Shown here piece after piece: positions 29,832-39,970 of a stretch of DNA of 64,000 nt. Position 1 is the first letter of the stretch. Every line of letters starts with the position of its first letter. The notes beneath the pieces were generated by a model. That model saw only the letters and a list, made by a program, of their open reading frames with translations, was not told where the DNA came from and ran no database searches. Position numbers and translations under genes: made by a program. Origin of the DNA: DAHUYF01 sp963789275 (GTDB taxonomy: Bacteria; Pseudomonadota; Alphaproteobacteria; ATCC43930; CGMCC-115725); contig CAWBKF010000021.1 of the NCBI GenBank assembly GCA_963789275.1, positions 1 through 64,000 of the forward strand, read 5' to 3'.

Positions 29832-30833
29832 ATGCTCGAGGTTGCGGTCGTGGGGCTCGGCTGGTGGGGCAGGACCATCACCGCGACGCTGGCGGAAAGC
29901 ACGAAGCTCAGGGTGCGCCGCGCCGTCGATCCCGATCCCAAGGCGCGGGACTGGGCTGCGGCGCGCGGCATCGCGGTCTCGGCCGATCTCGCCGGGGCAC
30001 TCGATCGATCCCGCCGTCAACGGCGTCGTGCTGGCGACGCCGCACACGCTGCATACCAGCAGATCGCCGCCGCGGCCGCGGCGGGGAGGCACGTCTTCTG
30101 CGAGAAGCCGCTGGCCTTGACGCGCCGCGATGTCGAGGCCTCGGTGCGCCTCTGCAACGCCGCCGGCGTGGTGCTCGCGGTCGGCCATGAGCGCCGCTTC
30201 GAGCCGCCGATGCTGGAGGTGAAGCGGCTCGCCGAGAGCGGCGCGCTGGGCACGCTGCTGCAGATCGAGGCGGCGTTCAGCCAGGACAAGTTCCTGAGCC
30301 TGCCGCCGGCCAATTGGCGGCTCAGCGCCACCGAGGCGCCGGCGGGGCCGATGACCGCCACCGGCATCCATCAGCTCGACCTCGCCGTGGCCTTGCTCGG
30401 CCCCGCCGAGCGCGCCTTCGCCAGCGTGCGCCGCCTCGGCAGCGATCTCGCCAATGGCGACACGCTGGGCGCGCTGGTGACGTTCCGCGGCGGCGCCAAC
30501 CTGCTGCTCTCGGCGATCCTGGCGACGCCCTTTGCCGGGCGCTTTGCCGTCTATGGCAATCAGGGCTGGGCCGAGGTGCGCGACAAGGCGCATCCCGAGG
30601 CGCCGGAAGGCTGGGTGCTCACCACCTGCCGCCGCGGCGGCGCGCCGGTGATCAACGATTATCCCGCGGCGCCGGCGGTGCGCGCCAATCTCGAGGCCTT
30701 TGCCGATGCCGCCGAGGGCCGCGCGCCCTATCCCGTGCCGCAATCCCAGATGATCGCCACCATCGCCGCGCTCGAGGCGATCTTCCGCTCCGCCGCCAGC
30801 GGCGCGGTCGAGCCGGTCGCGGCCACGTCATGA
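29832..30833 (+). CDS. Gfo/Idh/MocA-family oxidoreductase (two compensating frameshifts)
   Basis: A 333-residue NAD(P)-dependent sugar/inositol-type dehydrogenase. The Rossmann start is VAVVGLGWWGRTITATL and the catalytic motif is CEKPLALT. Between about 30006 and 30056 the reading frame is displaced: the alternative frame encodes DPAVNGVVLATPHTLHT, the expected family sequence, so one extra and one missing base cancel out. Its stop overlaps the start of the thioesterase gene (ATGA), forming a two-gene operon. The sugar substrate is not evident. Confidence 0.85.
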   Translation: MLEVAVVGLGWWGRTITATLAESTKLRVRRAVDPDPKARDWAAARGIAVSADLAGALDRSRRQRRRAGDAAHAAYQQIAAAAAAGRHVFCEKPLALTRRDVEASVRLCNAAGVVLAVGHERRFEPPMLEVKRLAESGALGTLLQIEAAFSQDKFLSLPPANWRLSATEAPAGPMTATGIHQLDLAVALLGPAERAFASVRRLGSDLANGDTLGALVTFRGGANLLLSAILATPFAGRFAVYGNQGWAEVRDKAHPEAPEGWVLTTCRRGGAPVINDYPAAPAVRANLEAFADAAEGRAPYPVPQSQMIATIAALEAIFRSAASGAVEPVAATS

Positions 30834-31324
30834 GCGCGCGCGCCGCGCGCCGCCCGGCGCCCGCCGTCTGGGAGGAGACCTTCAAAGGCGCGGTGTTGGC
30901 GTCGGAATACGATGCCGAGGCCTCGATGAACTCGCATATCTATGTCTCGCGCTTCGATCAAGCGACCTGGTTCCTGCTCCATGCCGTGGGGGTCACGCCG
31001 TCAGGCATGAAGCGGCAGCGCCGCCGCGTCGCTATCATCCGCGAGAGCTATCAGTTCCTGCGCGAGCTGCGCGGCGGCGAGCTGGTCACGGTGCGCAGCG
31101 GCTTCCTCGCCGTCGGCGTCAAGTACCTCCGCTTCCTGCACCAGATGCATGACCGCGCCACCGACCGGCTGGTCGCGACCTGCGACTGCACCGCGGTCTT
31201 CGCCAGCTTGCGCTCGGGCAAGAGCGTGCCGTTGCCGCCGGCGCTGAAGCGCCGCGCCGGCGCGCATCTCGTCACCGCCGCGCGCCCCAAGCGCACACCG
31301 CCGCGTCGGCGATTGCTGCGCTAA
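30830..31324 (+). CDS. Acyl-CoA thioesterase-like hot-dog protein
   Basis: A 164-residue protein with the 4HBT-type pattern: ASMNSHIYVSRFDQATW near residue 35, where the catalytic acid normally lies, and RSGFLAVGVKYLRFLHQM forming the central helix-strand unit. It is translationally coupled to the oxidoreductase upstream. Acyl substrate unknown. The basic C-terminal tail (about 20 residues, Arg/Pro-rich) is not part of the fold. Confidence 0.75.
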   Translation: MSARAARRPAPAVWEETFKGAVLASEYDAEASMNSHIYVSRFDQATWFLLHAVGVTPSGMKRQRRRVAIIRESYQFLRELRGGELVTVRSGFLAVGVKYLRFLHQMHDRATDRLVATCDCTAVFASLRSGKSVPLPPALKRRAGAHLVTAARPKRTPPRRRLLR

Positions 31325-31395
31325 CCGCCGACGCGCGCCCTGTCAGGCGGCAGGGCAATCGCAAGTGCCGTCCGGCCGTTGCGAGGGAAGGATTG

Positions 31396-31436
31396 ACCAC
31401 GGAGGTCGATCCGCTTCGCGGCTCGACCTCCGTGGT
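31396..31436. terminator. Strong hairpin between convergent genes
   Basis: A 14-bp perfect inverted repeat, ACCACGGAGGTCGA and TCGACCTCCGTGGT, with a 13-base loop. It lies between the thioesterase gene (+) and the S53 peptidase gene (-), so it would serve both as a bidirectional terminator. Its CCACGGAGG core recurs in the outer arms of the large repeat at 43577-43800. Confidence 0.6.
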
Positions 31437-31458
31437 GAACCCCCTATGCCCACATGCG

Positions 31459-33046
31459 TCAGGCGGCGGGCGCCGGCAGCGCCGAGAGCAGCGCGGCGCC
31501 CTTGGGCGAGCCCAGACCGGTGCAGGCGTCCCACCCCGCGACGGCGGAGAAGTCGCCGTTATTGCCTTGCGTGATGTCGTTGAGCGCGGTGGGGCTCTTA
31601 TAGATCAGCGGATTGATGTAGCCGACCGCGGCGCCCTTGGTGGCGTTGATGCGCGCGATCAGCCCGGCCCAGAGCGGCGCCACCGCGCTGGTGCCGCCGA
31701 TCACGGTGTCGCTGCCGTCGACCCGGACGGCATAGCCGGTGTCGGGGTCGGCGTCGCCCGCGACATCGGGCACGCCGCGCTGCTTCAGCGGCTCGTCGCC
31801 GCCGGCGCTCAGCGTGACGTCGAGCCCGTTCTGCCAGGCGGGAAGCGGAAAGACGCTGCTGATCCCGCCGCCGCTGGCGCCGCCACTGGCGCCGTCATTC
31901 CACACCGTTTCGCTGGCGATGCTGCCGCCCGCGGCGCGCAGGCTGGTGCCGCCGCAAGCGAGCGCATAAGGGCTCGATGCCGGGAAGTCGACATTGTCGG
32001 TGCCGCCGCTGACGCCGTCGCTCGAGCCGTTGTCGCCCGAAGCGACGCAGACGGTGATCCCCATCGCCGCGGCGGCCTGGAAGGCCTGGTCGAGCGCGTT
32101 CATCGCCTGCGCCGTCCATGACGATTCCGGCCCGCCCCAGCTGATCGAGATCACCGACGGCCGGTTGGTCGTGTCGTGGATCGCCGTGGTCACCGCGTCA
32201 TGGAAGCCGGCATCGGTGTTCGGCGCGAAATAGACCGCGATCTTGGCGGCCGGCGCGACCGCGCCGGCGACTTCGATGTCGAGCATCACCTCGCCATCGG
32301 GGCCGTTGGGATCGCCGCTCGGCTGGTTGCGTCCGTGATCCACCGAAACCGCGGCGACCGCCGGCGGCGGCACCTTGAGCGACTGGAAATAGGTTGCGAG
32401 ATCGGCCGGGCGGTAGCCGCCGCCGAGCTCGATGATCCCAATGCATTCGCCCTTGCCGTTCCCGCCGGGAAAGCCATAGAGCGAGGCGATGTCGAGCGGC
32501 GTATAGGATGTCGGCGCCGTCCCGGAGCGCGGCTTGCCGGGACGCCTTGCCGTGCGGACCCCTGGTGCGGAAATGCGGCCGCGCCTGCGGCCGGTTGTCG
32601 AGGCCGAGCACGGCTTCGACGATGCCCTGCAGCTCATCGGGGAGCTGGATGCCGCCGACCCGGCCGCGATAGGAGCCCTCCGGCGATTCGAAGTGCTGCA
32701 GGTCGACGCCGAAGGCGGCGTTGAACTGGGCAACCGTGCCCGAGAGCACGATGGTGCGCCGCGCCGCATCCTCCTGCACGACCGTCAGGCCGTGCGCGCC
32801 GGCGAATTTCCGGACCGCGGCGAGATCGGCGGGAGCGGCGCCGAATTGCCGGGCGAAATCCTCGCGCTTGAGATGGCCGGCCCGTCGGTCCGTCGCCAGC
32901 TTGCCGACCCTCTCCTTCAAGGCGTTGCCGGCCTGGCGCCGGATGACGACGCTGACCTCCAATCGCTCCGCCGCATCGGCCTTGCCGATCGACTGCGCGT
33001 CTCGCAAAGGGGCTCGCTCACTGCCTTTCAGCTTCTGTCTTGCCAT
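31459..33046 (-). CDS. S53-family (sedolisin/kumamolisin-like) serine peptidase, frameshifted
   Basis: An acid-type serine-carboxyl peptidase precursor of about 528 residues after correction. The pro-domain (about 30-150) includes GTVAQFNAAFGVDLQHF. In the mature part the Glu/Asp pair is in GEVMLDIEVAG, the oxyanion Asp is in VASGDNGSSDG, and the nucleophile Ser is in GGTSAVAPLWAGL; the C-terminal calcium site is WDACTGLGSPKG. An extra G in the run at 32559-32562 breaks the frame between pro-domain and catalytic domain. ATG 33046 has a GAGGAGG ribosome binding site. No classical signal peptide is seen. Confidence 0.88.
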
Positions 33047-33518
33047 GGCTCGGTGCTCCTCCTCAGATGACGACGGGTGCGGTTCGCTTGCCGGGCGGCG
33101 GAGGTGCGACACATTCTCGCGACGCCGCCAGTGCCGATGGTGCGAGCCGTTGCGAAGCCTCTGATGTGCGACGGGCATGTCTGCCGGCGTGCCAGGGCGG
33201 CCCGATCCGATGCGGCGGGAGGTCGAACGGTCTTGAAGCTCGGACTTCGCGCTCGCGCTTCGCGGCGCGTGGCGCCGCTCGCCGGTCGATTCCGCAGCGA
33301 GCATTTTGCCGCAAGGGCGCACCGTCCGGTTGTGACTTCTCTCACACGAGAGCGCGCTCACATCGATGTCACATGGCGATCGACGACCGCCCGAGATTGA
33401 AGGCGCGCCGAACATGTCCGCGTCGGCGCGGCGCATCTGCGCGCAACGGCGGTTGCGGCGGCGCGCCGTAACGAGCTAGCAATGGCACGCGCGAGCATGC
33501 CCGACTGGATCGAGGAAG
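33047..33518. other. Intergenic region without recognisable gene
   Basis: The 472 bases between the divergent S53 peptidase and Sel1-repeat genes hold no frame with family similarity or good coding character on either strand. I see no strong repeat. It should contain the promoters of both flanking genes; no clear -35/-10 pair stands out. Confidence 0.5.
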
Positions 33519-34577
33519 ATGCGCAGCTTCAACGTCGTCGTCCTGGTGATCATCCTTGGCCTTCGCCTCTGCGCCGGCGCGACAGCACAGACGGTCGAGG
33601 AGCTGCTGAAGCGCGGCGATTACGCGGCGGCGGTGCCGGCATTGCTCAAGCTCGCGCAAGCCGGCAACGTCGAGGCCCAAAGAATTTTGGGCGGCATCTA
33701 TCTCGCGAAGGTCTCGCCGCCGAATTACCTCGAAGGCATCAAATGGACGAGGAAGGCGGCCGAAGGCGGCGATGCCGCGGCGCAGTACAATCTCGGCCTC
33801 GCCTATTTGCGGGGTGTGGGTGTGACCGCCGACGCGAAGGAAGCAGCAGGCTGGGTCGACAAAGCGGCCCGACAAGGGAACGCCGCGGCAGAAGATTGTG
33901 TCGGCGTTATGTACTACATGGGCCTGGGCGTCGATGTCGATCAACTCACCGCGTGGCAGTGGCTGCTGGCGGCGGCGAAGCAAGGGCTCCCCCTGGGTGA
34001 AGTCGACTTGGGAGCGGCCTACGTCGAGGGTATCAAGGGAAAGGAAGATGACCCGAGGGCGTTGGCGCTGTTCAAGGAACTCGGCGGAGAGCAGGCGGCA
34101 ACGAAGCTCCGCCAATCAGGGCAGCACCGTGAATTCAAGTTGACGGGACCCGAGGCGGCGTTGCCATGGTTTAAAAAGGCAGCGGAGCAGGGATACTCGG
34201 CGGCTCGCCTGAATCTTGCCGACTTGTATCTTCGAGGCAGCGGCATCACCCAGGATTATGCCGCTGCCGTGAGGTGGCTCACGCTCCTGGCGGCGCCGGC
34301 GGAGGCCAACAAAGAGATGTCGCTTGATGTCGGAACCCTGCTTGCGCTCATGAACCTTGCGGCCCTCTACAAATACGGATGGGGGGTCGACAAGGACGAG
34401 CAGAAGGCCGCAGCGCTTCGTCAACGGGCCGAGGCCGGCGGCGTTGCCAATATCCGCGGCATAAAGCAGCTTGGCGCGTTCCTGTGGGATCCGAATTGCG
34501 GCGATCTCTGCATGGGGACATTTGCCGTCGGTCCGGGCGATTTTGTGCAGTACTACGTGCGACCGAAGGCAAATTGA
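33519..34577 (+). CDS. Sel1-repeat (TPR-like) exported protein
   Basis: A 352-residue protein with a signal peptide (MRSFNVVVLVIILGLRLCAGATA) and at least five Sel1-like repeats, for example AQYNLGLAYLRGVGV and ARLNLADLYLRGSGIT. Such repeats form alpha-solenoid scaffolds for protein contacts, often in the periplasm. Base composition is lower in GC than the neighbours, which fits acquisition from elsewhere. It is the last accessory gene before the conserved tsaE block. Confidence 0.85.
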   Translation: MRSFNVVVLVIILGLRLCAGATAQTVEELLKRGDYAAAVPALLKLAQAGNVEAQRILGGIYLAKVSPPNYLEGIKWTRKAAEGGDAAAQYNLGLAYLRGVGVTADAKEAAGWVDKAARQGNAAAEDCVGVMYYMGLGVDVDQLTAWQWLLAAAKQGLPLGEVDLGAAYVEGIKGKEDDPRALALFKELGGEQAATKLRQSGQHREFKLTGPEAALPWFKKAAEQGYSAARLNLADLYLRGSGITQDYAAAVRWLTLLAAPAEANKEMSLDVGTLLALMNLAALYKYGWGVDKDEQKAAALRQRAEAGGVANIRGIKQLGAFLWDPNCGDLCMGTFAVGPGDFVQYYVRPKAN

Positions 34578-34653
34578 AGACATCAGCGGGGGACGGTCCG
34601 CCTATCCCGGCGCCGGTTGCAGGGGCTTGCCCGAACGGGATACAAGGGGCGCC

Positions 34654-35133
34654 GTGGATGCCGTTCGCGACGTGCTCGTCGACTTGCCGGATGAGGCCGC
34701 CACCGCCGGCCTTGCCGCGCGGCTGGCGCGGCGCGCCCGGCCGGGCGACGTGATCGGGCTCCAGGGTCCCTTGGGCAGCGGCAAGACCAGCTTCGCCCGC
34801 GCCTTCATCCGCGCGCTGGGCGGCACCGATCAGGAAGTCCCGAGCCCGACCTTCACCCTGGTCGAGATCTATGCCTTCGCCGGCAAGCCGCCGGTATGGC
34901 ATTTCGACCTCTACCGCCTCCGCGCGCCGGAAGAGGCCTGGGAGCTCGGCATCGAGGAAGCCTGGGCCGAAGGCGTCAGCCTGATCGAATGGCCGGAGCG
35001 CCTGGGCCGGTTGCTGCCCGAGGAGCATCTGCTGCTGGCGCTGGCCGAGGGCAAAGATGCCGGCGCGAGGATCGCGCGGCTTACCGCCACCCCGGGCTGG
35101 GCCGCCAGGCTCGACGGCATCGCCGATGGCTGA
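34654..35133 (+). CDS. tsaE: tRNA threonylcarbamoyladenosine biosynthesis ATPase TsaE
   Basis: A 159-residue P-loop ATPase: GPLGSGKT at 38-45, then SPTFTLVEIYAF, HFDLYRL and EWPERLGRLLPE, all family hallmarks. It works with TsaB and TsaD to make t6A37 in tRNAs reading ANN codons. The start is GTG 34654 with AAGGGG upstream; longer frames add unrelated sequence. It overlaps amgK by 8 bp and heads the tsaE-amgK-murU-addB-addA run. Confidence 0.94.
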   Translation: MDAVRDVLVDLPDEAATAGLAARLARRARPGDVIGLQGPLGSGKTSFARAFIRALGGTDQEVPSPTFTLVEIYAFAGKPPVWHFDLYRLRAPEEAWELGIEEAWAEGVSLIEWPERLGRLLPEEHLLLALAEGKDAGARIARLTATPGWAARLDGIADG

Positions 35134-36137
35134 GCGCGCCGAGCGCATCGCCGGATTTCTCGCCGCCGCCGGCTGGGGCGAAGCGGCGCGCCGCCGGCTC
35201 GCCGGCGACGCCTCCTTCCGCCGCTACGAGCGGCTCGAGGCGCCGCCCTTCCGCGCGGTCCTGATGGACGCGCCGCCGCCGCAGGAGGATGTGCGGCCGT
35301 TCCTGGCGGTCGCGCGGCTGTTGCGCGGGCTGGGATTCAGCGCGCCGGGCATCCTCGCCGAGGACGTCGCCGCGGGTTTGCTGCTGCTCGAGGATTTCGG
35401 CGACGCCACCTATACGCGGCTCCTGGCGCAGGGCGCGGCGGAGGAGCCGCTTTACGCGCTCGCCGTCGATCTCCTGATCGCGCTCCATCGCGGCTTCGAT
35501 CCCAGAGCGGCGGCCGACTGTGCCGCCTTACGACGATCAGCGCCTGCTGACCGAGGCGGCGCTGCTCGTCGACTGGTATCTGCCGGCGATCTCCGGCAAG
35601 CCCACCGAGCCGCGCCTGCGCGAGGAATATCTCGATCTCTGGCGCGGGCTGCTGCCGCGGGCGCGCGCCGTGCCGGCGAGCCTGGTGCTGCGCGACTATC
35701 ACGTCGACAACCTGATGCTGCTCGAGGGCCGCACCGGGCTTGCCGCCTGCGGGCTCCTCGATTTCCAGGACGCGGTGATCGGCCCCGTCACCTACGACCT
35801 CGTCTCGCTGCTCGAGGATGCGCGCCGCGACGTGCCGACGGCGCTGGCGGACAGCATGCGCGCCCGTTATCTCGCGGGCTTTCCCGACCTCGACCCCGCC
35901 GCGTTCGCCGCCTCCTATGCCGTGCTCGGCGCGCAGCGCAACTGCAAGATCGTCGGCATCTTCACGCGGCTCTCGGTCCGCGACGGCAAGCCCGGCTATC
36001 TCGCCTTCATCCCGCGCGTCTGGCGCCTCATCGAGCAGGATCTCGGCCATCCCGCGCTGGCGCCGGTGGCATCCTGGCTCGAGCGATATCTGCCGCCGGA
36101 GCTGCGCCGCGCTCCGGCGGGGGCGTCCGCCGCATGA
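35126..36137 (+). CDS. amgK: N-acetylmuramate/N-acetylglucosamine kinase AmgK, frameshifted
   Basis: An aminoglycoside-phosphotransferase-fold sugar kinase that phosphorylates MurNAc/GlcNAc at the anomeric position during peptidoglycan recycling. The N-terminus includes RRLAGDASFRRYERL; the catalytic loop is VLRDYHVDNLMLL and the metal Asp is in LLDFQDAVIGP. An extra base at about 35519 shifts the frame after the helix RAAAD; correction joins it to VPPYDDQRLL and gives ~336 residues. Its stop overlaps murU (ATGA). The pairing with murU is the known salvage route that bypasses de novo UDP-MurNAc synthesis. Confidence 0.88.
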
Positions 36138-36856
36138 GCCTCGCGCCCAAATCCGGCATGGTGCTGGCCGCCGGGCTCGGCCTGCGCCTCAGGCCGATCA
36201 CCGACCGCTTGCCCAAGCCGCTGGTGACGCTCGGCGGCCGCACGCTGCTCGATCACGCCATCGACCGTCTCGAGACCGTCGGCGTCGAGCGCGTCATCGT
36301 CAACGCGCATTACAAGGCCGAGATGATCGAGCAGCATCTCGCGGCGCGGCTTAGCCCGGCGATCACGCTGTTGCGCGAGGAAGCGCTGCTCGAGACCGGC
36401 GGCGGCGTGCTCGCGGCGCTGCCGCTGCTCGACGACATCTTCTTCGCCGTCAATGCCGACATCTACTGGCTCGACGGCAAGATCCCGGCGCTGGCGCGGC
36501 TGGCGCGCGCCTTCGATGACGCGCGCCATGACGCGCTGCTGCTGGTGCAGCGCACGACCTCGGCGGTGGGCTATGACGGGCCCGGCGATTTCATCGTCGA
36601 CCCCCTGGGCGGCGTGCGCCGGCGCGGCGAGCGCGAGATCGCGCCGCATCTCTTCGCCGGCGTGCAATTGCTGTCGAAGCGGCTCTTCGCCGGCTGCGCG
36701 CCGGGCAAGTTCTCGCTCAACCCGCTCTACGACCGCGCCATCGCCGCGGGCCGCCTCGCCGCCATCATCCATGACGGCGAGTGGTACCACATCGGCACGC
36801 CACAAGGCCTGGCGCTGGCCGAAGAACGCCTCGCCACCCACCGCACGGAGCGGTAG
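36134..36856 (+). CDS. murU: N-acetylmuramate alpha-1-phosphate uridylyltransferase MurU
   Basis: A 240-residue nucleotidyltransferase with the pyrophosphorylase signature GMVLAAGLGLRLRPIT and the KPLVTLGGRTLLDHAI region; the metal-binding Asp is in FFAVNADIYW. It turns MurNAc-1-phosphate plus UTP into UDP-MurNAc. It follows amgK with a 4-bp overlap, so the two are cotranslated. In organisms with this pathway it gives intrinsic tolerance to fosfomycin, an expectation rather than something shown here. Confidence 0.92.
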   Translation: MSLAPKSGMVLAAGLGLRLRPITDRLPKPLVTLGGRTLLDHAIDRLETVGVERVIVNAHYKAEMIEQHLAARLSPAITLLREEALLETGGGVLAALPLLDDIFFAVNADIYWLDGKIPALARLARAFDDARHDALLLVQRTTSAVGYDGPGDFIVDPLGGVRRRGEREIAPHLFAGVQLLSKRLFAGCAPGKFSLNPLYDRAIAAGRLAAIIHDGEWYHIGTPQGLALAEERLATHRTER

Positions 36857-36884
36857 ATGGCGGTTTGATGCGTTGCTGGCTTAC

Positions 36885-36995
36885 CCCCCTCCCTGACCCT
36901 CCCCCTCAAGGGGGGAGGGAATGGGAACTGAAGCTCCACCGCATTCCCCCTCCCCCCTTGAGGGGGAGGGAGGGGTGGGGGGTAATCGCGCCACC
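36885..36995. repeat. Intergenic palindromic repeat between murU and addB
   Basis: Two nearly complementary arms, CCCTCCCCCTCAAGGGGGGA and CCCCCCTTGAGGGGGAGGGA, are separated by about 35 bases and end in ATTCCC/GGGAAT. Each arm is itself a small hairpin around TCAAGG/CCTTGA. Similar half-units (CTCAAGGGGGGAGGGG) occur at 43841-43857, so this is a dispersed repeat family. It sits inside an otherwise tight operon. Confidence 0.65.
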
Positions 36996-37018
36996 CGTGC
37001 CGTCTCGGCCTGAGCGCC

Positions 37019-39970
37019 ATGCCCCTCTTCACCATCGCTTCCGATCTCCCCTTCCTCGACGCGCTCGTCGCCGGTCTCGTCGCCGAGAGCGGCGGCGATC
37101 CCTTGGCGCTGGCGCAGGCGACCATCCTGCTGCCGACGCGGCGCGCGGCGCGCTCGCTCGCCGAGGCCTTCCTGCGCGCGAGCGCCGGCCGCGCGCTGCT
37201 GCTGCCGCGCCTCGTGCCGGTCGGCGACGTCGATGCCGAGGAATTGGCGCTCGGCGGCGATGACGGCGATGCGGCGGGAAGTGTCGACATTCCGCCCGCG
37301 GTGCCGGAGCTGCAGCGCGTGCTGGCGCTGACCAGGCTCGTGCTCGCCTGGGGCCGCGCGCGCGGCAGCGGGCCGCTCGCCCCCGGCCAGGCGGCGCCGC
37401 TGGCTGCGGCGCTGGCGCGCTTTCTCGACGAGGTCGAGACCGAAGGCAGCGATTTCGCGCTTCTCGCCGAGCTAGTGCCGGCGCATTTCGCCGAGCATTG
37501 GCAGCAGGTGCTGGACTTCCTCGCCATCCTCACCGCGCATTGGCCGGCGCATCTCGCCGAGCTCGGCGGGCTCGATCCGGCCGAGCGCCGCAATCAGCTG
37601 CTGCGCGCCCAGGCCGAGAGCTGGCGCCGGAAGCCGCCGCCGGGCCGCATCATCGCCGCCGGCCTCACCGGCGGCGTCGCGGCGGTGGCCGAGCTCCTCG
37701 CGGTGGTGGCGCTGCTGCCGCAGGGCGCCGTCGTGCTGCCCGGCCTCGACCGCGGCATCGCGGATTGGGACGCGGTCGCCGCCGACCCCGCGCATCCGCA
37801 GCATCTGCTGGGGCGGCTGCTGCGGCGGCTCGAGGCCGAAGCGGCAACGGTGCGCGATTGGCCCGCGCCAGGCCTCACCCCCGGCCCCGCCTCGCGCCGG
37901 CGCCTCATCGCCGAGGCGTTGCGGCCGGCGGCGGAAAGCCATCACTGGCGCGGACTGGCCGGCATCGGGCCCGACGCGCTGGCGGGCTGACGCGGCTCGA
38001 TTGCGCCGGGCCCCAGGAAGAGGCGACGGTGATCGCGCTGCTGCTGCGCGAGGCGCTGCAGGTTCCGGAAAAGACCGCGGCGCTGGTGACGCCCGATCGC
38101 GGCCTGGCGCGGCGCGTCGCCGCCGAGCTGAAGCGCTGGGGGATCGAGATCGACGACAGCGCCGGCGCGCCGCTCGACAAGACGCCGCCCGGCCTCTTCC
38201 TGCGCCTGCTGCTCGACCTCGCCGCCGAGGAATCTGGCGCCGCTGCCGCTGCTGGCGGCGCTGAAGCATCCGCTCGCCGCCGGCGGCAGCGCCCCCGAGG
38301 CATTCCGCGCGCTGGTGCGCCGGCTCGAGATCGCGGTGCTGCGCGGGCCGCGTCCGGCGCCGGGTTTTGCCGGGCTCAGCGCCGTGCTGCCGCCGTCGCG
38401 CGATCTCGCGGCGCTCGTTTCGGTGCTCGAAGCGGCGCTGGCGCCGCTGCTGCAGGTGCTGGCGGCGCCGGAGATCGCGCTCGCCGATCTCGTCGCCGCG
38501 CATATCGCCGCCGCCGAAGCGCTGGCGGCAAGCGACGGCGAGAATGGCGCCGAGCGGCTGTGGCGCGGCGAGGCGGGCGAGGCGGCGGCGACATTCCTGG
38601 CGGAACTGCTCGCCGGTGCTGCGACCCTGCCGCCGCTCGCCGGGCGCGACTATCCCGCGCTGTTCGCGGCGCTGATCGCGGGGCCGGTGGTGCGGCCGCG
38701 TTATGGCCGGCATCCCAGGCTCGCCATCTGGGGCTTGCTCGAGGCGCGCCTGCAGCAGGCCGATCTCGTCATCCTCGGCGGCCTCAACGAGGGCGTCTGG
38801 CCGCCCGCCGCCGAGAGCGATCCCTGGCTGTCGCGGCCGATGCGCCAGGCCTTCGGCCTGCCGCCGCCCGAGCGCCGCATCGGCGCCGCGGCGCATGATT
38901 TCGTCCAGGCGCTCGGCGCCCCGGAGGTGGTGATGACGCGCGCCAGCCGCGTCGAGGGCGCGCCCACCGTGCCGTCGCGCTGGCTGTTGCGCCTCGACAC
39001 CGTCATGCGCGCGACCGGTCTTGAGTGGAAGCCGCTGCCGTCCGGCGGCCCGCTCGCTTGGCAGGCGCTGCTCGACCAGCCCGAGCGCCGCATCGTGCTG
39101 GCGCCGCCGGAGCCGCGCCCGCCGCTGGCGGCGCGGCCGCGCCGGCTCTCGGTGACGCAGATCGAGACCTGGATGCGCGATCCCTACGCCATCTACGCTC
39201 GGAAGATCCTGCGCCTCGCGGCGCTCGAGCCGCTCGATGCCGATCCCGGCGCGGCCGAGCGCGGCGAGGCGATCCATGCCGCGCTCGACCGCTTTCTGCG
39301 CGACTGTCCCGCGGTTTTGCCCGCCGATGCCGAGGTGCGCCTGCTGGCGCGCGGCGTCGAGGCGTTCGGCGCGGCGCTGGAGCGGCCGGGGGTGCGCGCT
39401 TTCTGGTGGCCGCGCTTCGAGCGCATCGCCCGCTGGTTCATCGCCGAGGAGCATGAGCGCCGCCGCCATGTCGCGCTGATCCGCAGCGAGCTCGCGGGCC
39501 GGCTCGATCTGGCGCTGCCCGGCGGCGTCTTCACGCTCACCGCCAAGGCCGACCGCATCGACCGGCGCGCAACGGGCGGGCTGGTGCTGATCGATTACAA
39601 GACGGGAAGCGTGCCGCAGCGGGAGGAGGTGGCGCACGGCTTTTCGCCGCAGCTGCCGCTCGAGGCGGCGATCGCCGAAGCCGGCGGCTTCGACGGCGTC
39701 GCCGCCGAAGCCGTGGCGGCGCTCGAATATTGGCAGCTCTCCGGCGGCGACCCGCCGGGCAAGGCGACGGCGCTGGGCAAGACGGGCGCGGAGCTCCGCG
39801 CCTTGATCGATGACGCGCTGGCGGGGCTGTCGCGCCTCGTCATCGGCTTCGACGATCCCCGCACGCCCTACCGCGCCGTGCCGCGGCCGGAGCGGGCGCC
39901 ACGCTATTCCGACTATGCCCATCTGGCGCGGGTCAAGGAATGGTCGATCCTCGGCGAGGACGGCGAATGA
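37019..39970 (+). CDS. addB: Double-strand break repair protein AddB, two frameshifts
   Basis: The nuclease/inactivated-helicase subunit of the AddAB complex, about 983 residues after correction. The N-terminal part (MPLFTIASDLPFLDALVAGL) is followed by IILPTRRAARSLAEAF-type helicase remnants; the RecB-like nuclease motif GGLVLIDYKTGSVPQ lies near the C-terminus. A missing base at about 37985 creates a premature TGA, and an extra base at about 38233 restores the frame later. Between them the second frame encodes LTRLDCAGPQEEATVIALLL. It overlaps addA by 4 bp. Confidence 0.88.
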
